64,000 nucleotides of DNA from Salipiger bermudensis (lineage in GTDB: Bacteria; Pseudomonadota; Alphaproteobacteria; Rhodobacterales; Rhodobacteraceae). Every line of letters starts with the position of its first letter. The stretch's first letter is position 1. Shown piece after piece: positions 1 to 9,900 of the stretch. Below the pieces are notes generated by a model. That model was given only the letters and a program-made list of their open reading frames with translations, searched no databases and had not been told where the DNA came from. The DNA is taken from assembly GCF_019801965.1 (NCBI RefSeq), contig NZ_JAHVIA010000001.1, positions 496,001 to 560,000 on the forward strand. The letters run 5' to 3'. Made by a program: the position numbers and the translations under genes.

Positions 1-755
1 TTGAGGCATCGCTCTCGACCCTGAACGAGCCGACCTACTCGGCCAACACCGCCGAGCTGACGGCCGGTCTGACCCGGCGCTTCAACGAGGATCTCACCGG
101 CGAGATCGGGGTCGGCCTGCTCTATTCCGAGACCGAGGATGATCTCGGCGAGCGCGAGTTCCTGCTGTTCACGCTGCCGCTCTCGCTGACCTGGGACAAG
201 CGCGACATCGATCTCGACCCGACCTCTGGCTGGTATCTCGATGCCGAGCTGACCCCGTTCTACAATCTCGACGGCGAGGGCCACGGCGCCCGGCTCTACA
301 CCGACCTGCGCGGCTATTACGGCTTCGGCGAGAGCAAGAGCACCGTGCTCGCGGGCCGGCTTCAGCTTGGCTCGGTCGTCGGCGCGGAGCTGGAAGACAC
401 CCAGCCCGAATTCCTGTTCTACTCCGGCGGCGCCGGCACCGTGCGCGGCCAGCCCTACCAGTCACTCACCGTCGATCTCGACGGCGACGAGACCGGCGGC
501 CGCAGCTTCCTCGGCCTCTCGACCGAACTGCGCCAGGACATCAACGACACCTGGGGCGTGGTCGCCTTTGCCGACGCGGGCTACATCAGCGAGGCCAGCA
601 CCCCCGGCACCGAGGGCGACTGGCACGCGGGCGCCGGCCTCGGCGTGCGATACTCGACCCCGATCGGCCCGCTCCGGGTCGATCTCGCCAGCCCGGTCTC
701 GGGCGATACCGGCGACGGGGTGCAGCTTTACATCGGCATAGGTCAGGCATTTTGA
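1..755 (+). CDS. tamA: TamA-like Omp85 outer-membrane protein, C-terminal part
   Basis: Open frame running in from the left edge (frame starting at base 3) to a TGA at 753-755, so only the C-terminal ~250 residues are present. The visible part is a beta-barrel: alternating hydrophobic/aromatic strands, long D/E/G-rich turns, the Omp85-type motif GGAGTVRGQPYQSL around 427-470 (equivalent to the conserved VRGY/F of BamA/TamA) and a C-terminal strand ending in aromatic F. In the Omp85 family this barrel sits in the outer membrane; TamA works with TamB in envelope protein or lipid transport. Assignment to TamA rather than BamA rests on tamB starting inside its stop codon, the usual tamAB arrangement. 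The N-terminal POTRA domains lie outside the window. Confidence 0.87.
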   Translation, partial: EASLSTLNEPTYSANTAELTAGLTRRFNEDLTGEIGVGLLYSETEDDLGEREFLLFTLPLSLTWDKRDIDLDPTSGWYLDAELTPFYNLDGEGHGARLYTDLRGYYGFGESKSTVLAGRLQLGSVVGAELEDTQPEFLFYSGGAGTVRGQPYQSLTVDLDGDETGGRSFLGLSTELRQDINDTWGVVAFADAGYISEASTPGTEGDWHAGAGLGVRYSTPIGPLRVDLASPVSGDTGDGVQLYIGIGQAF

Positions 756-3700
756 AACGCTTTCTCCTCCTCCTCTCCCTGCTTCTCGGACTGTCCCTGC
801 CCGCGACGGCGCAGGAGGATGACGAGGGCACCCGGCTTGAACGCCTGATCGAGAACGCGCTTTCGTCGGACGGCACCAGCGTGACGGTGCGCGGCTTCCG
901 CGGCGCGCTGAGCTCGCAGGCCACGATGGAGCGCATGACCATCGCCGACGCGCAGGGCATCTGGCTGACGCTGGAGAATGCCGAGCTCGACTGGAGCCGC
1001 CTGGCATTGCTGCGCGGCCGCCTGCAAGTCGACGAACTGAGCGCCGAGCGGCTGGAAGTGACCCGCCTGCCCGCCTCCGGCTCCTCCGCGCCGGCCCCCG
1101 AGGCCAGCGGCGGCAGCTTCGCGCTGCCCGACCTGCCGGTCTCGGTCAATGTCGGCCGTTTCGCCATCGACGCCGTCGAGCTTGGAGCGCCGATCATGGG
1201 CGAGGCGGTGACGCTCAATGTCGAGGGCGCGGCGCAGCTTGCCGATGGCGAGGGCAACGTGGAGCTTGCCGTGGTGCGGCAGGACGGCCCCACCGACGCG
1301 CTGAACTTCACCGGCAGCTACGCCAATGACAGCCGCGAACTGCTGGTCGATCTGGTGCTCGAGGAAGGCTCCGGCGGCCTTCTGACCACCAAGATGGGCC
1401 TGCCCGGCGCGCCGCCAATCCGCCTTGCGGTGCAGGGCGAGGGCGTGGTCGACGATTTCACCGCCGATCTCTCGCTCGCCACCGATGGCGAGGACCGCTT
1501 CGCCGGTCAGGTCACGCTTGAAGGCATCGAGGCGCAGGGTCACCGCTTTGCCGCCAATCTCGAGGGCGATCTGCGCCCGCTGCTGCCCGTCGAGCAGCGC
1601 GCCTTTCTCGGTAACAACCAGCTTCTGCGCACCAGCGGCATGCTCGAAACGGGTGGCGCCATCGCGCTCGACGAGCTGACGCTCGAGACCGCCGCGGTCT
1701 CGCTGAGCGGCGAGGCGCGCATCGGCGCCGAGGGCTGGCCCGAGCGGCTGCGGCTCTCCGGGCGCATCGCTTCGGAAGACGGCAGCCCGGTGCGTCTGGC
1801 CTTCGCGCAGGACGAGACGCTGCTCGAACAGGCGACGTTGTCGCTGTTCTACGACGCCTCAATCGGCGACGAGTTCACCCTCGAGCTTGCCCTCGAAGGG
1901 CTCGACCGCCCCGAGATGTCGCTCGAGAGCGCCCAGCTCTCCGGCGCCGGCGTCATCGCCCAGAACGAGACCAGCAGCCTGCCCGGCGCGGTGCGCGGTC
2001 AGCTCAATCTCGACGTGGCGGGGCTGGCCTTCTCCGATGCCTCGCTGGCCGAGGCCACCGGCGACGCCATGACCGGCGCGCTGCAATTCGACTGGCAGGA
2101 AGGCTCGCCGCTCGAGATCACCGGCATCGACCTGACCGGCGCCGGCATCGACGTGCAGGGTGACGTGGTGCTCTCGGGCCTGACGCAGGGCGCCGACCCG
2201 GCCATCGAGCCGGATCTGCAGATCCGCGCGCAGGACCTCGCACGCTTCTCCGGCCTCGCCGGGCGCGAGCTTGGCGGCGACGCCGATGTGCGCGTGACGG
2301 GCCGGGCAGAGCCGGTCTCCGGCCGCTTCGATCTCACCGTGGAAGGCAACGCCACCGATCTCGCCGCCGGCATTCCGCAGGTCGATGGGCTGCTGGCCGG
2401 CAACCTGACGCTCGACGCCACCGCCGCGCGGACCGAGCAGGGCACCTTCCTACGCAATCTAGATCTCGACGGCCCCGGCATCGTCATCACCGCCGACGCA
2501 CAGCTCCAGACCGGCGCCAGCAGCGGCAAGTTCGATCTCACCCTGCCCGACCTGTCGCTGGTCGATCCGTCGATGAGCGGCGCGGCCACGCTGACCGGCA
2601 CGCTCGACGAAGGCGAGGACGCCTACGCGCTCGACCTCGTGGCCGAGGGCCCGGGCAACACCCAGTTTGACGGCGTCGTCACCGCCGGCAAGGGCGAGGA
2701 AGGCAGCATCGTCTCGGTGGGCTTCACCGGCGACGCCTCGGCGGGCGATCTCGCCGCCTTCGCCGCCATTGCGGGCCGTCCGCTGGATGGCGCGGCAAGC
2801 TTCCAGGGCAGCGGCGCCTACACGCTTGAAACCGGCTATTTCGACGCCGACGGCAGCTTGCAAACCCGCGATGTGGAAATCGGCATCGACGCGGTCGACG
2901 GTCTGCTGGAAGGCACCACTGACGCCGAGGTCAACGTCACCCGCGACGCCGATGGCATCACCATCCGCCGCGCCGAGGTCGACGGCCCCGGCATCGAAAT
3001 GACCGCCACCGGCACGCTGCTCGACGCCGGCAGTTCGGCCAGCTTCGACATCACCCTGCCCGACCTCGCGCGCCTGCGCGCCGAGGGTCTCTCGGGCCGC
3101 GCCAGCCTGCGCGGCACGCTCGAGGAAAGCGCCGAGGCCTACCTGCTGAACATCGCGGCCACAGGCCCCGCCCAGACCCAGATCGACGGTGATGTGACCG
3201 CCACCAAGGCCCCCGACGGCGGCATCGCCACGGTGAGCTTCGACGGCACCGCAGCCGGCGGCGACCTCTCGGCCTTCGCCGATCTTGTAGGCCGCGAGCT
3301 CGACGGTTCCTTCAGCTTCGACGGCGAGGGCTCCTACGCCCTCGAGACCGGCTATTTCGACGCCGACGGCACGCTGGTGACCAACGATCTCGCCATCGGC
3401 ATCCAGCAGGTCGACGGGCTGCTGGAAGGCACCACCCGGGCCGAGATCGACGCCTCGCGCAACGCCGAGGGCATCACCATCCGCCGTGCCGATGTCGACG
3501 GTCCGGGCATCCAGCTCACCGCCAGCGGCAACCTCGTTGGCGATGGCAGCACCGCCACCTTCAACCTCACCCTGCCCGACCTCAGCCCGGTCGCGCCCGG
3601 CATGTCGGGCAGCGTCTCGGTTTCGGGCGACCTGCAGGAAAGCGCCGAGGCCTACACGCTCGACTTTACCGCCCGGGGCCCCGGCCAGACCCTGGCCGGC

Positions 3701-5545
3701 GGCATCGTCACCGCCACCAAGACCGAGGATGGCCAGATCGGCACCGTGGGCTTCGACGGCACCGCCTCGGTGGGCTCGCTCGCCGCCTATGCGCCGCTCA
3801 CCGGGCAGAACCTGCGCGGCTCGGTGAGCTTCGACGGCTCCGGCGCCTACACGCTGGCGACCGGTGCCTTCAGCGCCGACGGCACGCTCAACTCCCGCGA
3901 CCTCGCGACCGGCATCGAAATCGCCGACAGGCTGGTCGGCGGCAGCGGCAGCGCCGTGGTCTCGGCACGGCGCGACGACGACGGCAACATCACCGTCGAA
4001 GAGCTCGACGTGACCACCTCGCAGATCACCGCCACGATGAACGGCACGCTGAGCCAGTCCGGTGCCAGCGCGCTGAGCTTCGACGTGGCGCTGAACAATC
4101 TCGGCGTGATCGTGCCGCAGCTTCCGGGCCGCGCCACCGCCAGCGGCACGATCGGCGGCAGCGGCGACGGGCCGTGGCAGGTCGACACCCGGATCAACGC
4201 GCCCGGCGGGACGCAGGCGACGGTCTCGGGCACGCTGGCGCAGAGCTTCGACAGCGCCAATCTCGCCATCGACGGCAATGCGCCGCTGTCGCTCGCCAAC
4301 CGCATTGCCGAGCCCAACCTGCTCTCCGGCATGGCGCGGCTGAACCTGCGCCTGAACGGGCCGCTGGCGCCCTCTTCGCTCTCGGGCAGCGTCACGGTGA
4401 GCGGCGCCGAGGTGGTGCTGCCGGGGCCGGGGATCTCGCTCAACGGCATCAACCTCAGCGCCAACCTCGGTGGCGGCCAAGTCCGGCTCGACGTCACCGG
4501 CCAGCTGGCCACCGGCGGACGGCTCGAGACCACCGGCACGATCGGGCTAAACGCCCCCTACAGCGCTGACCTGACTGTGCGGATGCGTGAGCTGCTGCTC
4601 GAGGATCGCCGGCTCTACCAGGCCACCGCCAGCGGGCGCGTCACCGTGCAGGGCCCCCTGCTCACCGGCCCGACCATCGGCGGACGCATCGACATCGAGC
4701 AGGCCGAGCTGCGGATCCCGGAAACCGGCCTCGGGCCGGGCAGCCGCAGCTTCACCCTCACCCACCTCGCCGAACCCGGACCGGTGCGGCAGACCCGCGC
4801 TCGCGCCGGCCTGATCGAGACCCGGAGCTCCGGCGGCGGCTCGTCCTACACGCTGCCGCTCGACCTCGACATCCGGGCTCCCTCGCGCATCTTCGTGCGC
4901 GGCCGCGGCCTCGACGCCGAGCTTGGCGGCTCGCTGAGGATCACTGGCACCACACAGGACATCGTGCCGGTCGGCCGGTTCGACCTGATCCGCGGTCGGC
5001 TCGACATCCTTGGCCAGCGCCTGACGCTCGACACGGCGATCCTGCGCCTGACCGGCGATTTCGTCCCGACCATCGAGGTCGAGGCCACCGCCGAGCGCGA
5101 GAGCACCGTGGTGACGGTGTCGATCGAGGGCGAGGCCACCGAGCCGGAGGTGACCTTCAGCTCGACCCCCTCGCGCCCCGAGGAAGAGGTGCTGGCGCTG
5201 TTGCTCTTCGGCCGCGACGTGACCGACCTCTCGGCGCTGCAGGCGCTGCGCATCGCGGCGGCGGTCAATACGCTGGCGGGCAAGGGCGGCGAAGGCATCG
5301 TCGGCAACCTGCGCAAGGGCTTCGGTCTCGATGATTTCGACGTCACCACCGATGATGAAGGCAATGCTGGTCTGCGGCTGGGCAAGTATATCAGCGATGA
5401 TCTCTACACCGACGTCGAGGTCGATTCCGGCGGCGAGACGACGATCAACCTGAACTACCAGATCAATCGAAACGTGAAGGCCCGCGCCAGCGCCGACAGC
5501 GGCGGCGACAGCGGCCTCGGGATCTATTTCGAGAAAGACTACTGA
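752..5545 (+). CDS. tamB: Translocation and assembly module protein TamB (AsmA-like/DUF490)
   Basis: 1597 residues, start codon TTG at 752 overlapping the tamA stop (TTGA), so translation is probably coupled. The N-terminus is a hydrophobic stretch MKRFLLLLSLLLGLSLPATA followed by an acidic segment, which looks like a signal peptide or signal anchor. The body is a very long run of short alternating beta strands rich in G, D, T and L, as in the hydrophobic-groove TamB/AsmA-like proteins that bridge inner and outer membrane. Residues ~594-1109 are three in-frame tandem repeats of 171-173 residues. The C-terminal ~350 residues carry the conserved TamB/DUF490 domain (motifs such as GRFDLIRGRLDILGQRL, then SRPEEEVLALLLFGRD, then a terminal strand ending EKDY). 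The length is at the upper end of the usual size, explained by the repeats. Role inferred from the family: envelope protein or phospholipid transport with TamA. Confidence 0.93.
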   Translation: MKRFLLLLSLLLGLSLPATAQEDDEGTRLERLIENALSSDGTSVTVRGFRGALSSQATMERMTIADAQGIWLTLENAELDWSRLALLRGRLQVDELSAERLEVTRLPASGSSAPAPEASGGSFALPDLPVSVNVGRFAIDAVELGAPIMGEAVTLNVEGAAQLADGEGNVELAVVRQDGPTDALNFTGSYANDSRELLVDLVLEEGSGGLLTTKMGLPGAPPIRLAVQGEGVVDDFTADLSLATDGEDRFAGQVTLEGIEAQGHRFAANLEGDLRPLLPVEQRAFLGNNQLLRTSGMLETGGAIALDELTLETAAVSLSGEARIGAEGWPERLRLSGRIASEDGSPVRLAFAQDETLLEQATLSLFYDASIGDEFTLELALEGLDRPEMSLESAQLSGAGVIAQNETSSLPGAVRGQLNLDVAGLAFSDASLAEATGDAMTGALQFDWQEGSPLEITGIDLTGAGIDVQGDVVLSGLTQGADPAIEPDLQIRAQDLARFSGLAGRELGGDADVRVTGRAEPVSGRFDLTVEGNATDLAAGIPQVDGLLAGNLTLDATAARTEQGTFLRNLDLDGPGIVITADAQLQTGASSGKFDLTLPDLSLVDPSMSGAATLTGTLDEGEDAYALDLVAEGPGNTQFDGVVTAGKGEEGSIVSVGFTGDASAGDLAAFAAIAGRPLDGAASFQGSGAYTLETGYFDADGSLQTRDVEIGIDAVDGLLEGTTDAEVNVTRDADGITIRRAEVDGPGIEMTATGTLLDAGSSASFDITLPDLARLRAEGLSGRASLRGTLEESAEAYLLNIAATGPAQTQIDGDVTATKAPDGGIATVSFDGTAAGGDLSAFADLVGRELDGSFSFDGEGSYALETGYFDADGTLVTNDLAIGIQQVDGLLEGTTRAEIDASRNAEGITIRRADVDGPGIQLTASGNLVGDGSTATFNLTLPDLSPVAPGMSGSVSVSGDLQESAEAYTLDFTARGPGQTLAGGIVTATKTEDGQIGTVGFDGTASVGSLAAYAPLTGQNLRGSVSFDGSGAYTLATGAFSADGTLNSRDLATGIEIADRLVGGSGSAVVSARRDDDGNITVEELDVTTSQITATMNGTLSQSGASALSFDVALNNLGVIVPQLPGRATASGTIGGSGDGPWQVDTRINAPGGTQATVSGTLAQSFDSANLAIDGNAPLSLANRIAEPNLLSGMARLNLRLNGPLAPSSLSGSVTVSGAEVVLPGPGISLNGINLSANLGGGQVRLDVTGQLATGGRLETTGTIGLNAPYSADLTVRMRELLLEDRRLYQATASGRVTVQGPLLTGPTIGGRIDIEQAELRIPETGLGPGSRSFTLTHLAEPGPVRQTRARAGLIETRSSGGGSSYTLPLDLDIRAPSRIFVRGRGLDAELGGSLRITGTTQDIVPVGRFDLIRGRLDILGQRLTLDTAILRLTGDFVPTIEVEATAERESTVVTVSIEGEATEPEVTFSSTPSRPEEEVLALLLFGRDVTDLSALQALRIAAAVNTLAGKGGEGIVGNLRKGFGLDDFDVTTDDEGNAGLRLGKYISDDLYTDVEVDSGGETTINLNYQINRNVKARASADSGGDSGLGIYFEKDY
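2531..4078 (+). repeat. Three in-frame ~172-residue tandem repeats inside tamB
   Basis: Repeat units start at 2531, 3044 and 3560 with a further, diverging unit at 4079, giving periods of 513, 516 and 519 bp (171, 172, 173 residues). Each unit opens with F-[DN]-[LI]-TLPDL and contains, in the same order, a GAYTLETGYFDADG-like block, a VDGLLEGTT block, a GITIRRA[ED]VDGPGI block and a short linker. Units 2 and 3 are nearly identical over long stretches; a partial earlier copy (VDGLLAGNLTLDA, then LDGPGIVITA) lies just before 2531. All units stay in frame, so this is protein-level expansion of the beta groove rather than decay. Confidence 0.82.
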
Positions 5546-5550
5546 TTGCA

Positions 5551-5576
5551 CGGGGCGGATCTTCGGATCCGCCCCG
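5551..5576 (+). terminator. Rho-independent terminator after tamB
   Basis: Perfect 11-bp GC-rich stem (5551-5561 with 5566-5576) closed by a TTCG tetraloop, starting 5 bases after the tamB stop and followed by a short T-containing tail (CTCGTTT). The remaining ~220 bases up to the next gene show no convincing gene or repeat. Confidence 0.8.
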
Positions 5577-5797
5577 CTCGTTTCCGGGCCGCACCGCGCG
5601 TCTGCCCCCTTGAGCAGCCGGAAGCAACGCGGGCGCTGCAGCCCCCCTCCCCGCCTCCACGCCAATCTCCTGCCCGGCTTGCGCCAAATCGTCCGGGCCG
5701 GGCATCGCGTCTTGGTTCCGTCAGAGACAGTGCGTAAGCTTCCGGCCAGCGCTCCGCGCCATTTCTTTTGCCCTTTTCCCAGACCTTCGACGCTCAG

Positions 5798-6928
5798 ATG
5801 ACATCCTCGCCCTCTGCCAAGACGCCGCCCCGCACCGAGCTCAGCTTCGAGGACGATCCCGGGGCCGGCCGCGCCTGGCTGATCGCGCTCGCCATCATCG
5901 TCGGGTTGACGCTCTGGATGCTGAGCGGGGTCTTCCGGCCCGCGCAGACCGGCGAGGATCAGCCCATGCCCGCGCCCGGCATCCCCTCGGTCGCCGTGCA
6001 GCGCTCGCAGGCGGGGCCGGTGACGCTCTACTTTCACGCCGAGGGGCAGGCCCTTCCCAAGCGCGACACGATGATCCGCTCCGAGGCGTCGGGCACGGTC
6101 GAGGAGATCCTCGTGGAGCCCGGAACCGATGTTGCCGAGGGCGCGCTGCTGGTGCGGCTCTCGACCGAGCGAGCGCAGGCCAATCTGGTCTCCGCTGAGC
6201 GCGAGTTCGAGCGGGCACGGCGCGAATACGACAATGCCGCCACCCTGCTCGACCGCGGCGTCGCCACGCTCGACCGGGTGACACAGGCGCAGGCGGCGCT
6301 GGCTGCCGCCGAGGCGCAGCTTGCCGCGGCGCGGGAGGCGCGCGACCAGACCGACATCGTCGCCCCCTTCGCCGGGCGGATCGAATATCTCGGGCTCGAG
6401 CTCGGCGAGGTGGTCTCGGTCGGCATGGAGGTCGGGCGCATCATCGACCACGACCCGCTGACCGTCAGCGTCGAGGTTCCGCAGCAATCGCTGCGCCGCA
6501 TTCGCACCGGGCAACTGGCCGAGGTCAGTTTCCTCACCGGCGAGAGCCGTGAAGGAGAGGTGAGCTTCGTGGGCACCGCCGCACAGGCCCAGACCCGGAC
6601 CTTCACCGTCGAGATCACCGTGCCCAACGCTGACGGCGCGATCCCCTCGGGGATCTCGGCGCGGGTGCGCATCCCCACCGGCGAAACCGAGGCGCATTTC
6701 CTCTCCGGTGCCGACCTCTCGCTCGACATCGACGGCACGCTAGGGGTCAAGACCGTGACCGGGGACAACCGCGTCGCCTTCCACCCGGTGCAGGTGGTCA
6801 GCTCCGAGCTCGACGGCGTCTGGGCCACCGGCCTGCCCGACCCGGCGGAAATCATCGTCGTCGGGCAGGGCTTCGTGGTCGAGGGCGAGGAGGTGACGCC
6901 GGTGCCCGCAGAGGAGCCCGGGCAATGA
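5798..6928 (+). CDS. RND efflux periplasmic adaptor (membrane fusion protein)
   Basis: 376 residues from ATG 5798; an in-frame TTG at 5768 would add 10 residues, but I prefer the ATG. After a short cytoplasmic N-terminus there is one hydrophobic segment (about residues 27-46, IALAIIVGLTLWMLSGVF), then the split lipoyl domain (EASGTVEEILVEPGTDVAEGA), an Ala/Glu/Arg-rich alpha hairpin (about residues 115-175) and the second lipoyl half plus beta-barrel (APFAGRIEYLGLELGEVVS). This is the HlyD/AcrA-type architecture of the inner-membrane-anchored adaptor that links an RND pump to an outer-membrane channel. It overlaps the permease gene by ATGA, so the two form one operon. No outer-membrane factor gene is adjacent. 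Substrate unknown. Confidence 0.92.
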   Translation: MTSSPSAKTPPRTELSFEDDPGAGRAWLIALAIIVGLTLWMLSGVFRPAQTGEDQPMPAPGIPSVAVQRSQAGPVTLYFHAEGQALPKRDTMIRSEASGTVEEILVEPGTDVAEGALLVRLSTERAQANLVSAEREFERARREYDNAATLLDRGVATLDRVTQAQAALAAAEAQLAAAREARDQTDIVAPFAGRIEYLGLELGEVVSVGMEVGRIIDHDPLTVSVEVPQQSLRRIRTGQLAEVSFLTGESREGEVSFVGTAAQAQTRTFTVEITVPNADGAIPSGISARVRIPTGETEAHFLSGADLSLDIDGTLGVKTVTGDNRVAFHPVQVVSSELDGVWATGLPDPAEIIVVGQGFVVEGEEVTPVPAEEPGQ

Positions 6929-9900
6929 ACACCCTCATCGACGCGGCCTTCTCGCGCAGCCGCGCGGTGTTGCTCGCGCTGCTGATGCTGATCGGCTTCG
7001 GCAGCTACGCCTATCTCACCATCCCCAAGGAGGCCGCCCCCGAGGTGCCCCTGCCCTATTTCATCGCCACCACCGCGGTCGAAGGCATCTCACCCGAGGA
7101 TGGCGAGGCGCTGTTGCTGCAGCCGCTCGAGCGCGAGTTCTCCTCGGTCGACGGGCTGAAGACCATGCGCAGCGTGGCGATGGAGAGCGCCGCACTGGTC
7201 CTTCTGGAGTTCGAGCCCGGCACCGATGCCGACGACGCGCTCGGCCGGCTCCGCGATGCCCGAGACCGCGCCAATGCCGATCTCCCCGACAGCGCCACCA
7301 CGGTGGAGCTCATCGAGATCAACACCGAAATGTTCCCGATCCTGTCGATCATCCTCAGCGGCCCGGTGCCCGAGCGCACGCTGAGCCGGATGGCCGAAGA
7401 GCTTCAGACCGAGATCGAGAAGATCAACGGCGTGCTCGAGGCCGAGATCGGCGGCGAGCGCGAGGAGTTCCTCGAGATCCTGATCGACCCGACGGTGTTC
7501 CAGACCTACGGGCTGACCTTCGACGAGCTGCTCGGGCAGGTGCAGGCCAACAACCGCCTGATCGCCGCCGGCGCGATGGATATCGGCCGCGGCCGCATGG
7601 CGCTCAAGGTGCCCGGCCTGATCACCACCCTGCCGGACCTGCAAGCGATGCCGGTCAAGGTGCGCGACGGCACCGTGGTCAGCCTTGGCGACATCGCCAC
7701 CATCCGGCAGGCCTTCGAGGACCCGGAGGGCTTCGTGCGCTTCAACGGCCAGCCGGCGCTGTCGCTCGAGGTCACCAAGCGCTCGGGGGCCAACGTGATC
7801 GAGATCGTCGATCAGGTCATGGACCGCGTCGAGGCGGCGCGCGAGGGCTGGCCCGAGAGCGTGCAGGTCACCTACCAGTCCGATCAGTCCGAGCAGATCA
7901 AGACCATGCTTTCCGAGCTCGAGGCCAGCGTGATCGCCGCCGTGGTGCTGGTGATGATCGTCATCGTCTACGCGCTCGGGCTGCGCTCGGCGGTGCTGGT
8001 GGGGGTGGCGATCCCGGGCTCTTTCCTCGTTGGCGTCGCGACGATCTGGCTGATCGGCTACACGCTCAACATCATCGTGCTCTTTGCGCTGATCCTCGTG
8101 GTCGGCATGCTGGTCGACGGCGCCATCGTCACCACCGACCTCGCCGACCGCCGCCTGCATGAGGGCGCGCCGCCGAAACAGGCTTATGCCGATGCCGCGA
8201 AGCGCATGGCTTGGCCGATCATCGCCTCGACCGCGACCACGCTCTCGGTGTTCTTCCCGCTGCTGTTCTGGAGCGGAATCATGGGCGAGTTCATGAAATA
8301 CCTGCCCGCCACGGTGATCCTGACGCTGATCGCCTCGCTGTTCATGGCGCTGATCTTCGTGCCGGTGCTGGGCGGGCTGATCGGACGGCGCCAGCCGCGC
8401 AGCGCTTCCGCCAAGGCCGCGCTTTCCGCCTCCGAGCATGGCGATCCGCGCGCGCTTTCCGGCTTCACCGGCGCCTATGCCCGCCTGCTCGACCGCGCGG
8501 TCCGCGCGCCCGGCGTGACGCTGCTGATCGCGGTTGCGGTGCTGCTCGGTGCGTTCCAGCTCTACGGGCTGTTCGGGCGCGGCGTCACCTATTTCCCCGC
8601 CGTCGAGCCCGAGGCGCTGCAGGTCGAGGTGCGCGCCCGCGACAGCTTCTCGATCCACGAGCGCGATGCACTGGTGCGGCAGGTCGAGCGGCGGCTCTTC
8701 GGCTTCGACGAGATCAATGGCATCTACGCCCGCTCGGCGCTCAACTCACAGCTCGGCAACGAGGAGGTGATCGGCACCATCAATCTCGAGCTGGCCGACT
8801 GGCAGGAGCGCCGCAAGGCCGATGTCATCGCCGCCGAGATCCGCGAGGCGCTGGCCGATATCGCCGGGGTCGAGATCCAGGTGCAGAGCCAGGCAAACGG
8901 CCCCACGCAGGGCAAGCCGGTCGAGATCCGGGTGCTCGCGTCCGACCCGGAGGCGCAGAGCGCCGCCGTCAGCCATATCCGCGAGGTCATGGAGCGCATT
9001 GGCGGATTCAGCGATGTCGAGGACGACCGCAGCCTGCCAGGCGTCGAGCTCGCGATCAATGTCGACCGCGCCGAAGCCGCGCGCTACGGCGCCAGCGTCG
9101 CGCTGCTGGGACAGGCGGTGCAGTTGCTCACGCGCGGCGTCGACGTCTCGACCTACCGCCCACCGGCGAGCAGCGACGAATACGACATCCGCGTGCGCTT
9201 CCCGCGGGAGAGCCGCAACCTCTCCGAACTCACCAACCTGCGGGTGCTGACCTCGGCCGGACAGGCGCCGGTGTCGAACTTCGTCAGCTTCGCGCCGGTC
9301 GACCGCATCGGCACCATCCGCCGCACCGACGAGCGCCGGGTCCTGACCATCGAGGCCGACGTGGCCCCCGGCCTGCTGGTCAACGACCAGATGCTGCTGC
9401 TCACCGCCGCGCTGGAAGACGATCCCTTGCCCGGCGGTGCCAGCTTCGAGCTGGGCGGCGAGGCCGAGGAGCAGGCCGAGGCGTCGTCCTTCCTCGTGCT
9501 CGCCTTCGTCGCGGCCATCGCGCTGATGTTCGCGATCCTGCTGATCCAGATGAACAATTTCTACCAGGTCTTCGTGGTGCTGAGCGCCATCGTGTTCTCG
9601 GTGGCCGGCGTTCTACTCGGGCTCATCATCATCGGGCGGCCCTTCGGCATTGTCATGGGAGGCATCGGGGTGATCGCGCTGGCGGGCATCGTGGTGAACA
9701 ACAACATCGTTCTGATCGACACCTACAACGAGATCCGCGCGGCTGGCGCTTCCGCCCGCGAGGCAGCGCTGCGCGCCGGCGCCCAGCGCCTGCGGCCGGT
9801 GGTGCTGACCTCGCTGACCACGGCGCTGGGGCTGATGCCGATGGTGCTGGGGGTGACGCTCGACGTCTTCTCCCGAGAGATCCTCGTCGGCGCGCCCTCG

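Noticed and set aside
2459-4480. Long minus-strand open frame (673 codons) opposite tamB
   Set aside because: Its translation is Ala/Gly/Arg/His-rich without domains and mirrors the high-GC third-position pattern of tamB; a shadow frame.
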